A stretch of 64,000 bases of DNA, taken from positions 56,010-120,009 of the forward strand of contig JAHJIY010000062.1 of the NCBI GenBank assembly GCA_018823175.1, read 5' to 3'. The notes under the pieces were generated by a model, which had not been told where the DNA came from, ran no database searches, and saw nothing but the letters and a program-made list of their open reading frames with translations. Of the stretch, positions 18,324-27,828 are shown piece by piece. This DNA is from Pseudomonadota bacterium. GTDB lineage: Bacteria; Desulfobacterota; Desulfobulbia; Desulfobulbales; JAHJIY01. Each line of letters opens with the position of its first letter. Positions within the stretch are counted from its first letter, which is position 1. The position numbers were made by a program, and so were the translations under genes.

Positions 18324-19367
18324 ATGTCAAAATTGATCAGAGAAGAAATGGAAGAAAGAGAGGCCTTGGCCCTCTCGCCCCGTGCCTGCCAGAGCAAAAA
18401 CAGCAAAGGCCGTCTGCGGGACGAACCGGAATGCGATATTCGCCTGGCCTTCCAGCGGGACCGGGACCGGATTATCCACTCCAAGACCTTCCGCCGCTTG
18501 AAACATAAAACGCAAGTATTCCTCGCCCCGACCGGCGACCACTACCGCACCCGGCTTACCCATGCCCTGGAAGTGGCACAGATCGCCCGGACCGTGGCCG
18601 CCGCTCTGCGCCTGAACGAAAACCTGGCCGAGGCCATCGCCCTGGCCCATGACCTGGGACACACCCCGTTTGGCCATGCCGGGGAATCGATCTTAAACGA
18701 CCTCCATCCCGGCGGCTTCCGCCATTATGAACAAAGTCTGCGGGTGGTCGATTTTCTGGAGAAACGCGGCCGCGGCCTGAACCTCACCCATGAAGTGCGG
18801 GAAGGCATCGTCATGCACTCCAAGGGGCGCAACGATATCCTGCCCGAGGACCTGACCGATCTACCCTCTACCCTTGAGGGTCAGCTGGTCCGGATCGCCG
18901 ATATCATCGCCTACGTCAATCATGATCTCGATGACGCCCTGCGGGCCGGGATTCTAAGCAGAGACCAGTTGCCCAAAAACATCATTGCTAAAATCGGCCA
19001 GACCCATGCCCAGCGCATCGGGACCATGGTCACCGATATCATCGTCAACACCGCCAAAACAGAAAACGAAAAACTGACAATGAGCAGCGATATCCTCAGC
19101 TGCATCACCGACCTGCGGGCCTTTCTCTATGAAAACGTCTATGAGGCGGACCGGGTTCACAATGATTTTATCAAGGCCATGAAAATCCTGCGCGACCTCT
19201 GGGACCATTTCATGGAAGCGGAAATCAATTCCGATGATTCTGAAATCTACGATGCCGACACCCCGAAACACCGTAAGGTTTGCGATTATATCGCCGGCAT
19301 GACCGACCATTATGCCCTTAATCTTTACACCAGTATATTTCTCCCCCAACCATGGAGCGTATTGTAA
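18324..19367 (+). CDS. Deoxyguanosinetriphosphate triphosphohydrolase-like HD protein
   Basis: This 347-residue member of the dGTPase-like family would hydrolyse dNTPs to nucleoside and triphosphate. It has the N-terminal family signature [20 protein letters not shown], then [15 protein letters not shown], and the HD metal motif [13 protein letters not shown] with [14 protein letters not shown]. The start is set at ATG 18324 because the 59 codons upstream in the same frame are translated heptamer repeat. The final 16 bp run past an ATG of valS at 19352, but that gene more likely starts at 19373. Close spacing suggests co-transcription with valS. Confidence 0.92.
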   Translation: MSKLIREEMEEREALALSPRACQSKNSKGRLRDEPECDIRLAFQRDRDRIIHSKTFRRLKHKTQVFLAPTGDHYRTRLTHALEVAQIARTVAAALRLNENLAEAIALAHDLGHTPFGHAGESILNDLHPGGFRHYEQSLRVVDFLEKRGRGLNLTHEVREGIVMHSKGRNDILPEDLTDLPSTLEGQLVRIADIIAYVNHDLDDALRAGILSRDQLPKNIIAKIGQTHAQRIGTMVTDIIVNTAKTENEKLTMSSDILSCITDLRAFLYENVYEADRVHNDFIKAMKILRDLWDHFMEAEINSDDSEIYDADTPKHRKVCDYIAGMTDHYALNLYTSIFLPQPWSVL

Positions 19368-19372
19368 TTAAA

Positions 19373-22054
19373 ATGAGTCCCGAGACAATCGACCAAAACA
19401 GCCACGAGCTTGCCAAGGCCTACGAATTCGCAAGCGTTGAAAAAAAATGGTACCAGATCTGGCAGGAGCAGAAAAAATTCTCCGCCACCATGGATCCGGA
19501 CAAACCCGCCTTTTCCATTGTAATCCCGCCGCCCAACGTCACCGGCGTCCTTCATGTCGGTCACGCCTTGAATAATACCCTGCAGGACATTCTGGTCAGA
19601 TATCGCCGGATGCAGCAATACAACACGCTCTGGGTGCCGGGTACCGACCATGCCGGCATTGCCACCCAGAACGTGGTGGAACGCCAGCTGGCCACCGAAG
19701 GCACCAGCCGTCACGATCTCGGCCGTCGTAAATTTGTCGAACGGGTCTGGCAGTGGAAAGAAGAGTCCGGCGGTCAAATCATCAACCAGCTCAAACGACT
19801 AGGCTCATCCTGCGATTGGGACCGGGAACGATTCACTATGGACGAAGGTCTGTCCCGGGCCGTCCGCGAGGTCTTTACCCGACTCTACGCCGAAGGACTG
19901 ATCTACAAGGGCGACTATATCATCAACTGGTGCCCCCGTTGTCATACCGCCCTGGCCGATCTGGAGGTCGAGCACGAGGAGACCGACGGCAAACTTTATA
20001 ATATCCGCTATCCCTATGCCGACGGCTCCGGCTCCCTGGTGGTCGCCACTACCCGGCCGGAAACCATGCTCGGCGATACTGCGGTAGCAGTCCACCCCTC
20101 CGATGAACGCTACAATGCACTGCCCGATAAAACCGTGATTCTGCCCCTTACCGGCCGCAAGATTCCAATTGTTTTTGATACCCATGTCGAAAAGGATTTC
20201 GGGACCGGCGCCCTCAAGGTGACACCGGCCCATGACCTGAATGACTTTGAAATCGGCCGCCGCCATAATCTCGAGATCATGACCGTGATGGATGAAAACG
20301 GCGTGATGAACGAGGCGGCCGGCGAATATGCCGGACTTGACCGTTTCGAGTGTCGAAAAAAGATCGTCCTCGCCCTGGAAAAAGAAGGATATCTCGAGGG
20401 GATCGAACCATATCTGCACGGAGTCGGTCATTGCTACCGCTGCCAGACCGTGGTGGAACCGACCCTTTCCAAACAGTGGTTCGTCTCGGTAAAACCGCTG
20501 GCCGAAAAGGCAATTGCGGCGGTCAAATCAGGACAAATCAACATCCATCCCAAATCATGGGAAAACACCTTTTTTGACTGGATGTACAATATCCGCGACT
20601 GGTGCATCTCACGCCAGATCTGGTGGGGCCATCAGATTCCGGCCTGGACCTGCGAAGACTGCAACGAACTGATTGTTCAAAATGTCGATCCGGACAAATG
20701 CCCCAAATGCGGCTCGGCCAAACTAGTTCAGGAAACCGACGTCCTCGACACCTGGTTTTCTTCCGCCCTCTGGCCTTTTTCCACTTTAGGCTGGCCCGAT
20801 GAGACCCCGGAACTGAAGATGTTCTACCCGACCTCGGTCCTGATCACCAGTTTTGATATCCTCTTTTTCTGGGTCGCCCGGATGATGATGATGGGTCTGC
20901 ATTTCATGAAGGAAGTCCCCTTCAAGGACGTTTACCTCCATGCCCTGGTTCGCGATCAGTTCGGCAAGAAGATGAGTAAATCAAAGGGCAACGTCATGGA
21001 CCCGCTCCTGGTCATGGACAAATACGGCACCGATGCCCTGCGTTTCACGATGACCGCTTTTGCCGCCCAGGGCCGAGACATCAGAATCAGCGAGGAAAGG
21101 ATTGACGGCTATCGTAATTTCATCAATAAAATCTGGAACGCCGCTCGCTTTACCCTGATGCATATCAATGAGTGCAAGCCGGAAGTCACCGGCAGCCTTG
21201 AGATCGACAACCTCTCTCTACCCCATCAATGGATTTTAAGCCGCACCAGCCATACGATCAGCGCCGTGTACAAGGCCCTGGATGAATTCCGCTTTAACGA
21301 TGCGGCTTCCGCCATCTATCAATTTGTCTGGCATGAATTCTGCGACTGGTATGTCGAATGGATAAAATCTGAACTCTACGGCGATGACCAGAAAGTCAAA
21401 GAGCAGGCCCGGGCGACGCTCTTCACCGTGCAGGAAATAATCCTCAAATTACTCCATCCGATTACCCCATTTGTCACCGAGGAAATCTGGCATGTCCTGC
21501 CCGGCAAGCGGTCTTCGATCATGACCGAACAGTTCCCCGAACCGCAACCGGCCTGGGAGAATGACGAGATTGAGAGCGCCACCACCCTGTTCATGGGCGT
21601 GGTGACCGGAATCAGAAATATCCGCAGTGAAATGATGGTCCATCCCTCGGCTGAAATCGAGGCCATAATCATCTGCCAGGATCCCGGCAAACTTGCCAGC
21701 CTCAATCTGGTGGCAAAGTCAATCAGCGGGATAACGCGGACCAAATCCCTGGAAATCGTGGCCCAGGGAACACACCCGGAAGGAGCGGCCTCCTATATCT
21801 ATGAGGACATCGAGATCTACGTGCCAATGAAAGGTCTGGTCGATGTGGAAAAAGAAACCGCCAAGCTCAACAAGGAAAAGGAAAAAATCGACAAAGATCT
21901 GGAACGGACCAACGGCAAGCTGACAAACGAAACCTTCATGGGCAAAGCCCCGGCCGAGGTAATCGCCAAGGAAAAGGAAAAGCAGGAGGCCTTGACCGCC
22001 AAACTCGCCAAGGTGGAGGAAGGGATTAAGCGGCTACAGGATCTAGCTGACTAG
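19373..22054 (+). CDS. valS: Valyl-tRNA synthetase
   Basis: This class I aminoacyl-tRNA synthetase charges tRNA-Val. In order it has the HIGH-type motif in PPPNVTGVLHVGHALN, the CP1 editing domain (TTRPETMLGDTAVAVHP), a zinc-ribbon-like insert with CEDC and CPKC near residue 440, the KMSKS motif KKMSKSKGNVMDP, the anticodon-binding domain (WHEFCDWYVEW) and the C-terminal coiled coil rich in Lys and Glu. The 893 residues are within the family range. The start at ATG 19373 is preferred over the ATG at 19352, which lies inside the upstream gene; a GGAG sits 14 bases upstream. A heptamer arm begins directly after the stop. Confidence 0.96.
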   Translation: MSPETIDQNSHELAKAYEFASVEKKWYQIWQEQKKFSATMDPDKPAFSIVIPPPNVTGVLHVGHALNNTLQDILVRYRRMQQYNTLWVPGTDHAGIATQNVVERQLATEGTSRHDLGRRKFVERVWQWKEESGGQIINQLKRLGSSCDWDRERFTMDEGLSRAVREVFTRLYAEGLIYKGDYIINWCPRCHTALADLEVEHEETDGKLYNIRYPYADGSGSLVVATTRPETMLGDTAVAVHPSDERYNALPDKTVILPLTGRKIPIVFDTHVEKDFGTGALKVTPAHDLNDFEIGRRHNLEIMTVMDENGVMNEAAGEYAGLDRFECRKKIVLALEKEGYLEGIEPYLHGVGHCYRCQTVVEPTLSKQWFVSVKPLAEKAIAAVKSGQINIHPKSWENTFFDWMYNIRDWCISRQIWWGHQIPAWTCEDCNELIVQNVDPDKCPKCGSAKLVQETDVLDTWFSSALWPFSTLGWPDETPELKMFYPTSVLITSFDILFFWVARMMMMGLHFMKEVPFKDVYLHALVRDQFGKKMSKSKGNVMDPLLVMDKYGTDALRFTMTAFAAQGRDIRISEERIDGYRNFINKIWNAARFTLMHINECKPEVTGSLEIDNLSLPHQWILSRTSHTISAVYKALDEFRFNDAASAIYQFVWHEFCDWYVEWIKSELYGDDQKVKEQARATLFTVQEIILKLLHPITPFVTEEIWHVLPGKRSSIMTEQFPEPQPAWENDEIESATTLFMGVVTGIRNIRSEMMVHPSAEIEAIIICQDPGKLASLNLVAKSISGITRTKSLEIVAQGTHPEGAASYIYEDIEIYVPMKGLVDVEKETAKLNKEKEKIDKDLERTNGKLTNETFMGKAPAEVIAKEKEKQEALTAKLAKVEEGIKRLQDLAD

Positions 22055-22479
22055 AAACAAGTGACGAGTGAATTGTGGAAATTCCATTTTTTACTAACAA
22101 AATTGAAGCTGAAGGTCTAATTTGATTTGACAGTTCAAGTGTAGATAGACATAGACATCTACATTTTTGAGAGTGGCTGTTAATTTAAGATGACAGCATG
22201 AAATATTAAATTTGAGAAACAACTTTTTGTTGTCCATTGAAACAGGATGCTTCCCATTCTTTCGGGGAAAAAGCATTGGGAGAGGGTAAAAAGCGGATAA
22301 TTTTGCCGTCAGGATTTATGTTTAGGGTCCTTCATTAAACAAGAGTTAAATAGAAACTTAGTGCTTGCTCTCTTTAAGAAAGATATTCCTCCATAAAATG
22401 GTTTAAGGATCAAGGTCTACTGTCTGTAAAAGATCTATGGGTGAACATCCATTACCCGGCTACGGCTCGGTAACTCATG
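22055..22479. other. Non-coding stretch after valS: heptamer half-arm and unassigned AT-rich DNA
   Basis: Bases 22056-22074 are a short heptamer arm (AAGTGACGAGTGAA). Bases about 22139-22164 contain an inverted repeat TGTAGAT...ATCTACA. The rest has no gene I can support. Its composition is AT-rich and unlike valS. It leads directly into the group II intron fragment and may be the degraded body of that intron, but no reverse transcriptase remnant is recognisable. Confidence 0.5.
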
Positions 22480-22551
22480 GGAACCGCCTAGTGCGAACCC
22501 GCTTGCTATGTGGTGTGGGGGCTGGAGGGAAGAACCCTCCGGCTACCCGAT
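22480..22551 (+). ncRNA. 3' end of a group II intron (domains V and VI), intron remnant
   Basis: Domain V (about 22482-22514) begins GAACCGCC and ends GGTGT, with arms that pair except for the usual internal bulge. Domain VI (22517-22548) folds into a stem of 13 base pairs, capped by the loop AAGAA, with a single unpaired A at 22545. That is the expected branch-point position, six bases before the predicted 3' splice site after the AT at 22550-22551. The GGTGTGGGGG junction and the CTACCCGAT end match bacterial group II introns. No intron-encoded reverse transcriptase and no 5' domain are present, so this is a truncated relic. Confidence 0.8.
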
Positions 22552-22577
22552 TGTACTAATTCTATAATATTAGCCCA

Positions 22578-22907
22578 TTAGGGAGCAAACATCTCGTGCA
22601 ATAGATTGAGGGTTTTCGTTTGTGCATTTTTGCTGATGCCCCCCAGTTTTTTAACAAGTCTCCTTTTGTCAACTGTACGTATTTGGTCAAGAACAATCTG
22701 CCCATTCTTGCCTTGAAATGAACAAGAAATTCTTGTGGGGTAATTTCTTCCCTTTGAGGTCATTGGTGCGACAATAATAGTGGATATATAGTGATTCATT
22801 TCGTTTGGTGAAATGATGAGACATGGTCTGGTTTTTTTTATCTCATGCCCCACGGTTGGGTCTAGATTGACGAGGAACACATCAAAACGATTTATTTCCA
22901 TTCCCAC
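22578..22907 (-). CDS. mazF: MazF/PemK-type endoribonuclease toxin
   Basis: This is a 109-residue type II toxin that cleaves mRNA. The family signature is clear: INRFDVFLVNLDPTVGHEIK, then KTRPCLIISPNEMN, followed by IIVAPMTSKGRNYPTR and the C-terminal IVLDQIRTVDKRRL. The conserved Arg of KTRP and the Thr of MTS are present, so it may be active. It overlaps the 3' end of the antitoxin gene by 16 bp, as is usual for this family. The pair sits between the group II intron relic and a hairpin repeat, in an AT-rich island unlike the surrounding housekeeping genes. Confidence 0.92.
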   Translation of the reverse strand: MGMEINRFDVFLVNLDPTVGHEIKKTRPCLIISPNEMNHYISTIIVAPMTSKGRNYPTRISCSFQGKNGQIVLDQIRTVDKRRLVKKLGGISKNAQTKTLNLLHEMFAP

Positions 22908-23149
22908 TCTTCCTCATCCCATTGGTTTTGTGAAAAATCAAGTAATTGATCATCCTCATTCTGGGCCATTGCTTTGAATGCTTTTTTCCAATTTTGCCGC
23001 GAATGACTGGTTGATTTTATGATGAGTTCCCGGTCGTGAACCTCGAGTTCCACCTCACCACTAAAACCACATTGTTTAAGAATTAGTTTTGGGATTCGGA
23101 GACCCTGAGAATTGCCAATTTGAATTATCGAAGCTTTCATTTCTGCCAC
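22892..23149 (-). CDS. mazE: MazE/AbrB-type antitoxin
   Basis: This is an 85-residue antitoxin with an N-terminal swapped-hairpin AbrB domain (IIQIGNSQGLRIPKLILKQC) and an acidic, tryptophan-rich C-terminal tail that would bind and neutralise the MazF-like toxin encoded immediately downstream. The start has GAGGTGG upstream. An excellent promoter with a palindrome over its -10 box lies just upstream, consistent with autoregulation by the MazE-MazF complex. Confidence 0.9.
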   Translation of the reverse strand: MAEMKASIIQIGNSQGLRIPKLILKQCGFSGEVELEVHDRELIIKSTSHSRQNWKKAFKAMAQNEDDQLLDFSQNQWDEEEWEWK

Positions 23150-23172
23150 CTCACTTTTAATATTATACCTAC

Positions 23173-23201
23173 ATTGTAATTACATTGGTGACTATTGTCA
23201 A
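23173..23201 (-). promoter_or_regulatory. mazEF promoter and operator
   Basis: On the minus strand, TTGACA (23201-23196) and TACAAT (23178-23173) are separated by exactly 17 bases. The perfect palindrome TGTAATTACA (23175-23184) overlaps the -10 box and is the probable operator for the AbrB-type antitoxin. Confidence 0.7.
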
Positions 23202-23385
23202 TTTTGTTTTTTTAGAGCACAACGAGCCTGAAGAAAAATCTTCTTGGCCCCAAAAAGTTTGTCAGCCTGAAAAGATTTTTTTTGAGGGCCAAAGATTTTG
23301 TTTAGATTAACAAGTAATTGCTATCTTTTACGATCAATCCTCCTCTTTCAACGGATTCCGGGGAAAGCTTACTTAACTTTCAATA

Positions 23386-23456
23386 AAGGCATAAGTCTCG
23401 ATGTCTCGTGAACCCGCTTATCGGTTTAGGCCGATTAGCGTCCCAACTCAGCTTTA
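23386..23456 (+). repeat. Dispersed hairpin repeat, copy R2 (variant)
   Basis: It shares the flanks ATAAGT(C/T)TCG and AACTCAGCTTTA with copies R1, R3 and R4 but carries a different, longer stem-loop: CGCTTATCGG pairing with CCGATTAGCG around a TTTAGG loop. Confidence 0.55.
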
Positions 23457-23498
23457 CTTGTCACTTGTCACTATTTACTATTCACAATTTACTACCTA
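23457..23498. repeat. Heptamer arm E-right, at the end of the sulfatase-like gene
   Basis: About five TCACTTG/TCACTAT/TTACTAT units are present. It is in inverted orientation relative to the short arm at 22056-22074, and the two bracket the intron relic, mazEF and repeat R2. Confidence 0.75.
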
Positions 23499-25484
23499 CT
23501 TGCCTTTATCCCCTTTCAACGTCCAGAATAAAAGCTGCTCAAGTTCATAAACCCGGCGGGGGCGCTTACTACTCAGATCATTTTTTTCCGCAGGATCAAT
23601 ATTCAGGTCATAAAGTTCCCGCTTCTCACTGTCGAGAGAGACAATCAGTTTCCAGCCGTCATGAGTCCGGATCGACCTTTTGAATACCCGGTTCAGGTAG
23701 TCGGTCTCGGCGACCGCATCAAGCTGCATTGCCTCGCCGGCCAATAACGGGGTCAGACTCACCCCCTGCATCTGTTGTTCAAGGTCTGGCGCCGGTTCGA
23801 TCGCCAACAGGTCGATAACCGTCGGCAGCAGGTCGATAGTCCGAACCAGTTCCTTGATTCTTTTGCCTTTGGCCCCCGGCACCCTGATCAGCAGCGGCAC
23901 ATGCAGAAGTTCCTCATAGAGACTGAAACCGTGATCAAGCCGGCCATGCTGGAAATATTCATTACCCGAACCGGAAGAAACGACAATAATTGATCGCTCC
24001 AGCAGGTGAAGCTCTCGCAATTTATCGATAAAGGCCCCGAAACGCCGGTCAGCGGCAAAGATCTTGGCGTCATAGACAGCCTTTAGCAGACGAACATCCT
24101 CAGCCGGCAACGAGATATCACCTTCCTCCAGATTTTTGTTGCGCAGGGCCCAGTACTCATCTTCGGTCGCCGTTAAACTCCCGCCATACGGCTTATCGAG
24201 AAATCTATTCAGATCCGGCCGCACAAGGGGAAATTTGCCGTGCACATCATAACCCTGCACAAACAGAAAGAACTTGCCGACTGTTTTCCGGCCCAGCCAG
24301 TCGATGGCCTTGGGCATGGTCAGATCAAAGCCGCCAAAACTGCTCTGGTCAAAATATTGATCAAAACCGGCCGCAAAACCAAAGTCGCCACCCAGGGAGG
24401 CACCGCCGGTGAAGGCCGCGGTCTGGTAACCTGCCCCCTTTAAGACCTGGGCCATGGTCACCGCCCCCGGCGACAGTAAGGCCAGATTGGCCAGGACCTG
24501 TTCCTTTTCGGTATATTTACTGTACTTGTTGACTACCTTGTGCTGAGAAGGATAAAGGGAAGTGAACCACGAGATAAAAACAGGCAATGACCAGCTGGAG
24601 GGACTGACCGCCTGCTCAAAGAGAAAAGAGTCATCGGCAAAGGCGTCCAGGGCCGGAGTGGTTTTTTTATCGTAACCATAAGCGCTGACATGATCGGCCC
24701 CCAGCGGCTCAAAGGCGATAATGATCAGGTTGTAACCGGGTTTACGCCGGGAATTTCCCTCAAGCACAGAACTGCTCGCGGCAAGAAAATCAGATTGATC
24801 GTCAATTTCCGCCTTTGTTGCCTTGACCGAATCAGCCGTTTGGCCGTTGAGCAATTTGTGATCAGTACCGATCAAACTGACCCCCTGAAAAAATACGGCC
24901 AGCCCACCTTCGTCAAATTCCGCCCGGGGAATGAAAAGATCGACCCGGAAAAGAGTCCGTCTGGCCGAATCGTAAATAAAGATCAGGCCGCCGCGAAAAG
25001 CCGCCATCTCGGCAGACATTGCCCCATATGCGTATCGGGAGCTGCTGCTCAAGACATAGAGTTCCCGCTCCTCACCCCCGACCCTGATCGGCCGGGTCCG
25101 GGGTAACAGTTCAGCCGGAACCTCAACCTTATTGGTGATCGCCCCCGGATAGGGGGAAGGCAGGTTACTGAACAGCGACTGGATCATATGCAGCCGCTCA
25201 TCAATGGTCCGTTGAGCCTCTTCCACCGACAACCCGCCGATCACCTCAATCCGGAGTAGTTTACCGCCGTCAGCGGCCTCAATACTTCGAAAAGAAGTAT
25301 TGTTTCCTTTCCGTAAAAGATTTTTTTTGATCAGGTAATTTTCACCACCCGGAAAGCGAAGACCGATCTCCGCTTCCAGATCAGCCAGAACCGGTCCCGA
25401 ACGGAGCCAGTCTGGGCCGAATAACAAAAAAGCGCCGCCCAGACCGGCCAGCATCAGCATGAACAATATGAGTTTATTTTTCAT
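23496..25484 (-). CDS. Membrane-anchored sulfatase-fold protein, probably catalytically degenerate
   Basis: This 662-residue protein has a signal anchor at about 3-24, an N-terminal region of about 220 residues with no family I recognise, and a C-terminal alkaline-phosphatase/sulfatase domain. The fold is recognisable from ADHVSAYGYDKKTTPALDAF, TSLYPSQHKV and ELYDLNIDPAEKNDLS. Key positions differ from active sulfatases: the first metal Asp is Glu (FEPLGADH), the nucleophile position is Ser in SWSLPVF without the following Arg, and the later Asp-His metal pair is replaced by Gly-Ser (VVSSGSGNEYF). A non-catalytic or altered role is likely. The ATG at 25484 is preferred to a TTG at 25517. The stop of the regulator gene lies 33 bp upstream. 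Confidence 0.8.
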   Translation of the reverse strand: MKNKLILFMLMLAGLGGAFLLFGPDWLRSGPVLADLEAEIGLRFPGGENYLIKKNLLRKGNNTSFRSIEAADGGKLLRIEVIGGLSVEEAQRTIDERLHMIQSLFSNLPSPYPGAITNKVEVPAELLPRTRPIRVGGEERELYVLSSSSRYAYGAMSAEMAAFRGGLIFIYDSARRTLFRVDLFIPRAEFDEGGLAVFFQGVSLIGTDHKLLNGQTADSVKATKAEIDDQSDFLAASSSVLEGNSRRKPGYNLIIIAFEPLGADHVSAYGYDKKTTPALDAFADDSFLFEQAVSPSSWSLPVFISWFTSLYPSQHKVVNKYSKYTEKEQVLANLALLSPGAVTMAQVLKGAGYQTAAFTGGASLGGDFGFAAGFDQYFDQSSFGGFDLTMPKAIDWLGRKTVGKFFLFVQGYDVHGKFPLVRPDLNRFLDKPYGGSLTATEDEYWALRNKNLEEGDISLPAEDVRLLKAVYDAKIFAADRRFGAFIDKLRELHLLERSIIVVSSGSGNEYFQHGRLDHGFSLYEELLHVPLLIRVPGAKGKRIKELVRTIDLLPTVIDLLAIEPAPDLEQQMQGVSLTPLLAGEAMQLDAVAETDYLNRVFKRSIRTHDGWKLIVSLDSEKRELYDLNIDPAEKNDLSSKRPRRVYELEQLLFWTLKGDKGK

Positions 25485-25517
25485 AAAATAAAGAGGTCCT
25501 TGACCCGCAACCAGCAA

Positions 25518-26570
25518 TCAGGCAAACTTTTCCCCGTTGCCGGGTTTGACAAATACTACATTATATCTGCGGCCATCGGGATATTTAAGATTGCTGACCT
25601 GAAACTCCACCGGGATGGTCTCTCCATTTTTTCTTCGATAGAGGCCGGGAAAAACCACGTTCTCCTCCGCTTCAAACCAGGCCCATTTCCGGGGCCAGCT
25701 CTCCCGGGAAATAGTCGGGTTGATGTCCCAGACCGACATTGCGGTTAATTCCTCTTTGTTGTAGCCCAGAAGATTGCAGACCGCCTTATTGACATAGACA
25801 ATTCCGGCATTGTCATCAATGACCAGAGTCGGCACAAAACTCATCTCGACCCCGTGCTGAATAAAATGGAGGCGGTCGACCAGTTTTTTCTGCTCAGTAA
25901 TATCAAAGCCGACCAGCTGCCCCAGATCATGTTCCCCTTCCCCGGCCGGAAATATAGTTACAGTAAGCAAGAGCCAGATCTCACCGGCACTGGACGGGAC
26001 TTCCACGGAGAAACTGCCGCCCTCGCCTTTGAGCGGTTTGATTTTTGCCGCCAGTTGTTCGCGAAACTCCTCGCGCACCAGAAATTTCCAGTCCCGATTG
26101 AGCAGATCGGCCCGCTCTTTGCCGCTCATCTGTACCCCGGCCCGGTTAACAAAGGTAATTTTCTGGCCGGCATCAAACCGGACGATCATCTGTCGGGAGT
26201 TCTCGACTATATCGGCGTACAACAACTGGGTCCGGTCCAGCAACCGGGCGGTCACCATCTCCTTGCGCACCGCCTCGGTCAGTCTTTGGATCAGCTGTTC
26301 CTCCGGCAGATCACCCAGAAGATCGACTGCTTGTGCGGGGTCCTCACCCAGGGTGATCCGGCGGCCGATTTCAACGAACTCTTCCAGACCGAACCCAAAA
26401 AATCTGGAGATCTTTTTCTGGGTCCTGGTTCCGGCCCGCCGGTCCTTTTTCATGATCCGGGACAGATATGATTTGGGAATATCGGTGTGCCGGCAGATCA
26501 GAGACTGACCGCCATGCCCTTTTTTCCCGACATGATAACGCAATGATTCATAAAAATTTTCATAATCCAT
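25518..26570 (-). CDS. XRE-type regulator with two PAS domains
   Basis: This 350-residue cytoplasmic protein has an N-terminal helix-turn-helix (about 20-60, HTDIPKSYLSRIMKKD) followed by two PAS domains (about 115-220 and 225-345), recognisable from IVRFDAGQKITFVNRAGVQM and VIDDNAGIVYVNKAVCNLLG. There is no kinase, GGDEF or HD domain, so it should be a ligand- or redox-responsive transcription factor. It is divergent from a three-gene ABC importer operon, and the 262-bp gap between them holds palindromic TTGT-ACAA sequences that are candidate operators. A nearly identical motif lies upstream of the methyltransferase operon at 40.9 kb. Confidence 0.85.
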   Translation of the reverse strand: MDYENFYESLRYHVGKKGHGGQSLICRHTDIPKSYLSRIMKKDRRAGTRTQKKISRFFGFGLEEFVEIGRRITLGEDPAQAVDLLGDLPEEQLIQRLTEAVRKEMVTARLLDRTQLLYADIVENSRQMIVRFDAGQKITFVNRAGVQMSGKERADLLNRDWKFLVREEFREQLAAKIKPLKGEGGSFSVEVPSSAGEIWLLLTVTIFPAGEGEHDLGQLVGFDITEQKKLVDRLHFIQHGVEMSFVPTLVIDDNAGIVYVNKAVCNLLGYNKEELTAMSVWDINPTISRESWPRKWAWFEAEENVVFPGLYRRKNGETIPVEFQVSNLKYPDGRRYNVVFVKPGNGEKFA

Positions 26571-26680
26571 CAGCGTACCTTATTGCACAACGGCAATCTC
26601 TCTGGCAATTATGGATAACTTCATGTTAAATGAAAAATCAAAATGCCGGAACAGCCTGTTTTTTAGTATAGAACTACAAG

Positions 26681-26730
26681 TATATTGCTAAACTATTTGT
26701 TATACAATAATGATCATTTGTACAACTTGT
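26681..26730. promoter_or_regulatory. Candidate operator region between the XRE-PAS gene and the ABC importer
   Basis: GCTAAACTATTTGTTATACA (26687-26706, continuing AATAAT) contains the palindrome-like TTGTTATACAA (26697-26707). A second palindrome, TTGTACAA, lies at 26718-26725. The first block is repeated with one-base indels at 40773-40798. Confidence 0.5.
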
Positions 26731-26832
26731 AATTGCATTAATCCCAATTATCACCATAATACAGACCATTAAGTTTCAGGCCCGACCAACTGGCCTTTAA
26801 GCAATAACCATATCCGATCAAAGGGGAACACC

Positions 26833-27825
26833 ATGCAGAAAATAACTTTGACAATCACCTTGGCGATCAGCGCCCTACTCCTGGCCACCTTGCCGGTCGG
26901 GGCCGGGGAGCTGACCAAAATAAGAATCGGCTGGCAGATCCCCTGGGCGACCCAGGGGCAACTGGTGCAAGTCTTAAAGCACACCGACATCCTGGCGAAA
27001 AACGGCCTGCAAGCGGAATTCATCGGTCGGACCTACGGCCCGATCTTAAACGAAATCGCCCTGGCCGGCGAGATCGACGTGGTCCTCACCGCCGACCAGC
27101 CGGCCGCCGCCCTTTTCTCCAAAGACAAAGGCTGGCTGGGAATTGGTCGACTGATGTATAACCGAACCCTGACCTATGTGCCGCCCAAGTCCGCAATCAA
27201 CAGCCTCGCCGAACTAAAAGGCCGGACGATCGGCATTCCGATCGGGGCCGCAGCGGAAAGAGTCACGGTCGCGGCCCTCAAAAAGGCCGGACTTGATCCA
27301 GCCAAAGACGTCAAGATCATCAACCTGGGAATTCTGGAGCAAGGCCCCCTGGTCCTCGGCGGCGAGAACAGCGCCCAATGGGGTAACCTCGATGCCTTAA
27401 GCGGATTTGATCCGACCCCGGCCATCTTTGAAGCCAAAGGATTGATCAAGGTCCTTGATGTCGGCAAGGTCTGCTCCCTGGTCCTGATGAACGAGAATTT
27501 CATCAAGGAAAACGGCACCGTGGCCGCACAACTGATGCAATCAATCTTTGACGCCTACGACTATTACCGTCAGAACATCGAACAGGCCAACGGCTGGTTC
27601 ATGGCGGAGGCCGGTCTGCAGCTGGCGACCAATCAGGCCTGCGATGTCGCCGCCTCGATTGAACCAAATGTCTGGGTCAAAAACCGCGGAGAGATACGCG
27701 TAACCTTTATTGAGGAAGACTTCAAGATCATGGACGAGGCCGCCGAATTCATGGCCCCTAAACTGAAAAAGAAGGTCGATATGCGTAAATACGTCAGCGA
27801 CCTGCATGCCCGCAACGCCAAATAA
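26833..27825 (+). CDS. ABC importer substrate-binding protein (NitT/TauT, SsuA-like)
   Basis: This 330-residue periplasmic protein has a signal peptide at 1-24 (cleavage after VGAG). The mature fold is NMT1/SsuA-like: KIRIGWQIPWATQGQL at the start, then AEFIGRTYGPILNEI, DVVLTADQPAA and SLAELKGRTIGIPIGAAAERV. Relatives bind sulfonates, taurine, nitrate or pyrimidine precursors; the ligand here is not deducible. GGGGAA lies 7 bases before the ATG. It opens a three-gene operon, with the permease starting 4 bp after its stop. The divergent XRE-PAS regulator probably controls it. Confidence 0.9.
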   Translation: MQKITLTITLAISALLLATLPVGAGELTKIRIGWQIPWATQGQLVQVLKHTDILAKNGLQAEFIGRTYGPILNEIALAGEIDVVLTADQPAAALFSKDKGWLGIGRLMYNRTLTYVPPKSAINSLAELKGRTIGIPIGAAAERVTVAALKKAGLDPAKDVKIINLGILEQGPLVLGGENSAQWGNLDALSGFDPTPAIFEAKGLIKVLDVGKVCSLVLMNENFIKENGTVAAQLMQSIFDAYDYYRQNIEQANGWFMAEAGLQLATNQACDVAASIEPNVWVKNRGEIRVTFIEEDFKIMDEAAEFMAPKLKKKVDMRKYVSDLHARNAK

Positions 27826-27828
27826 AAG

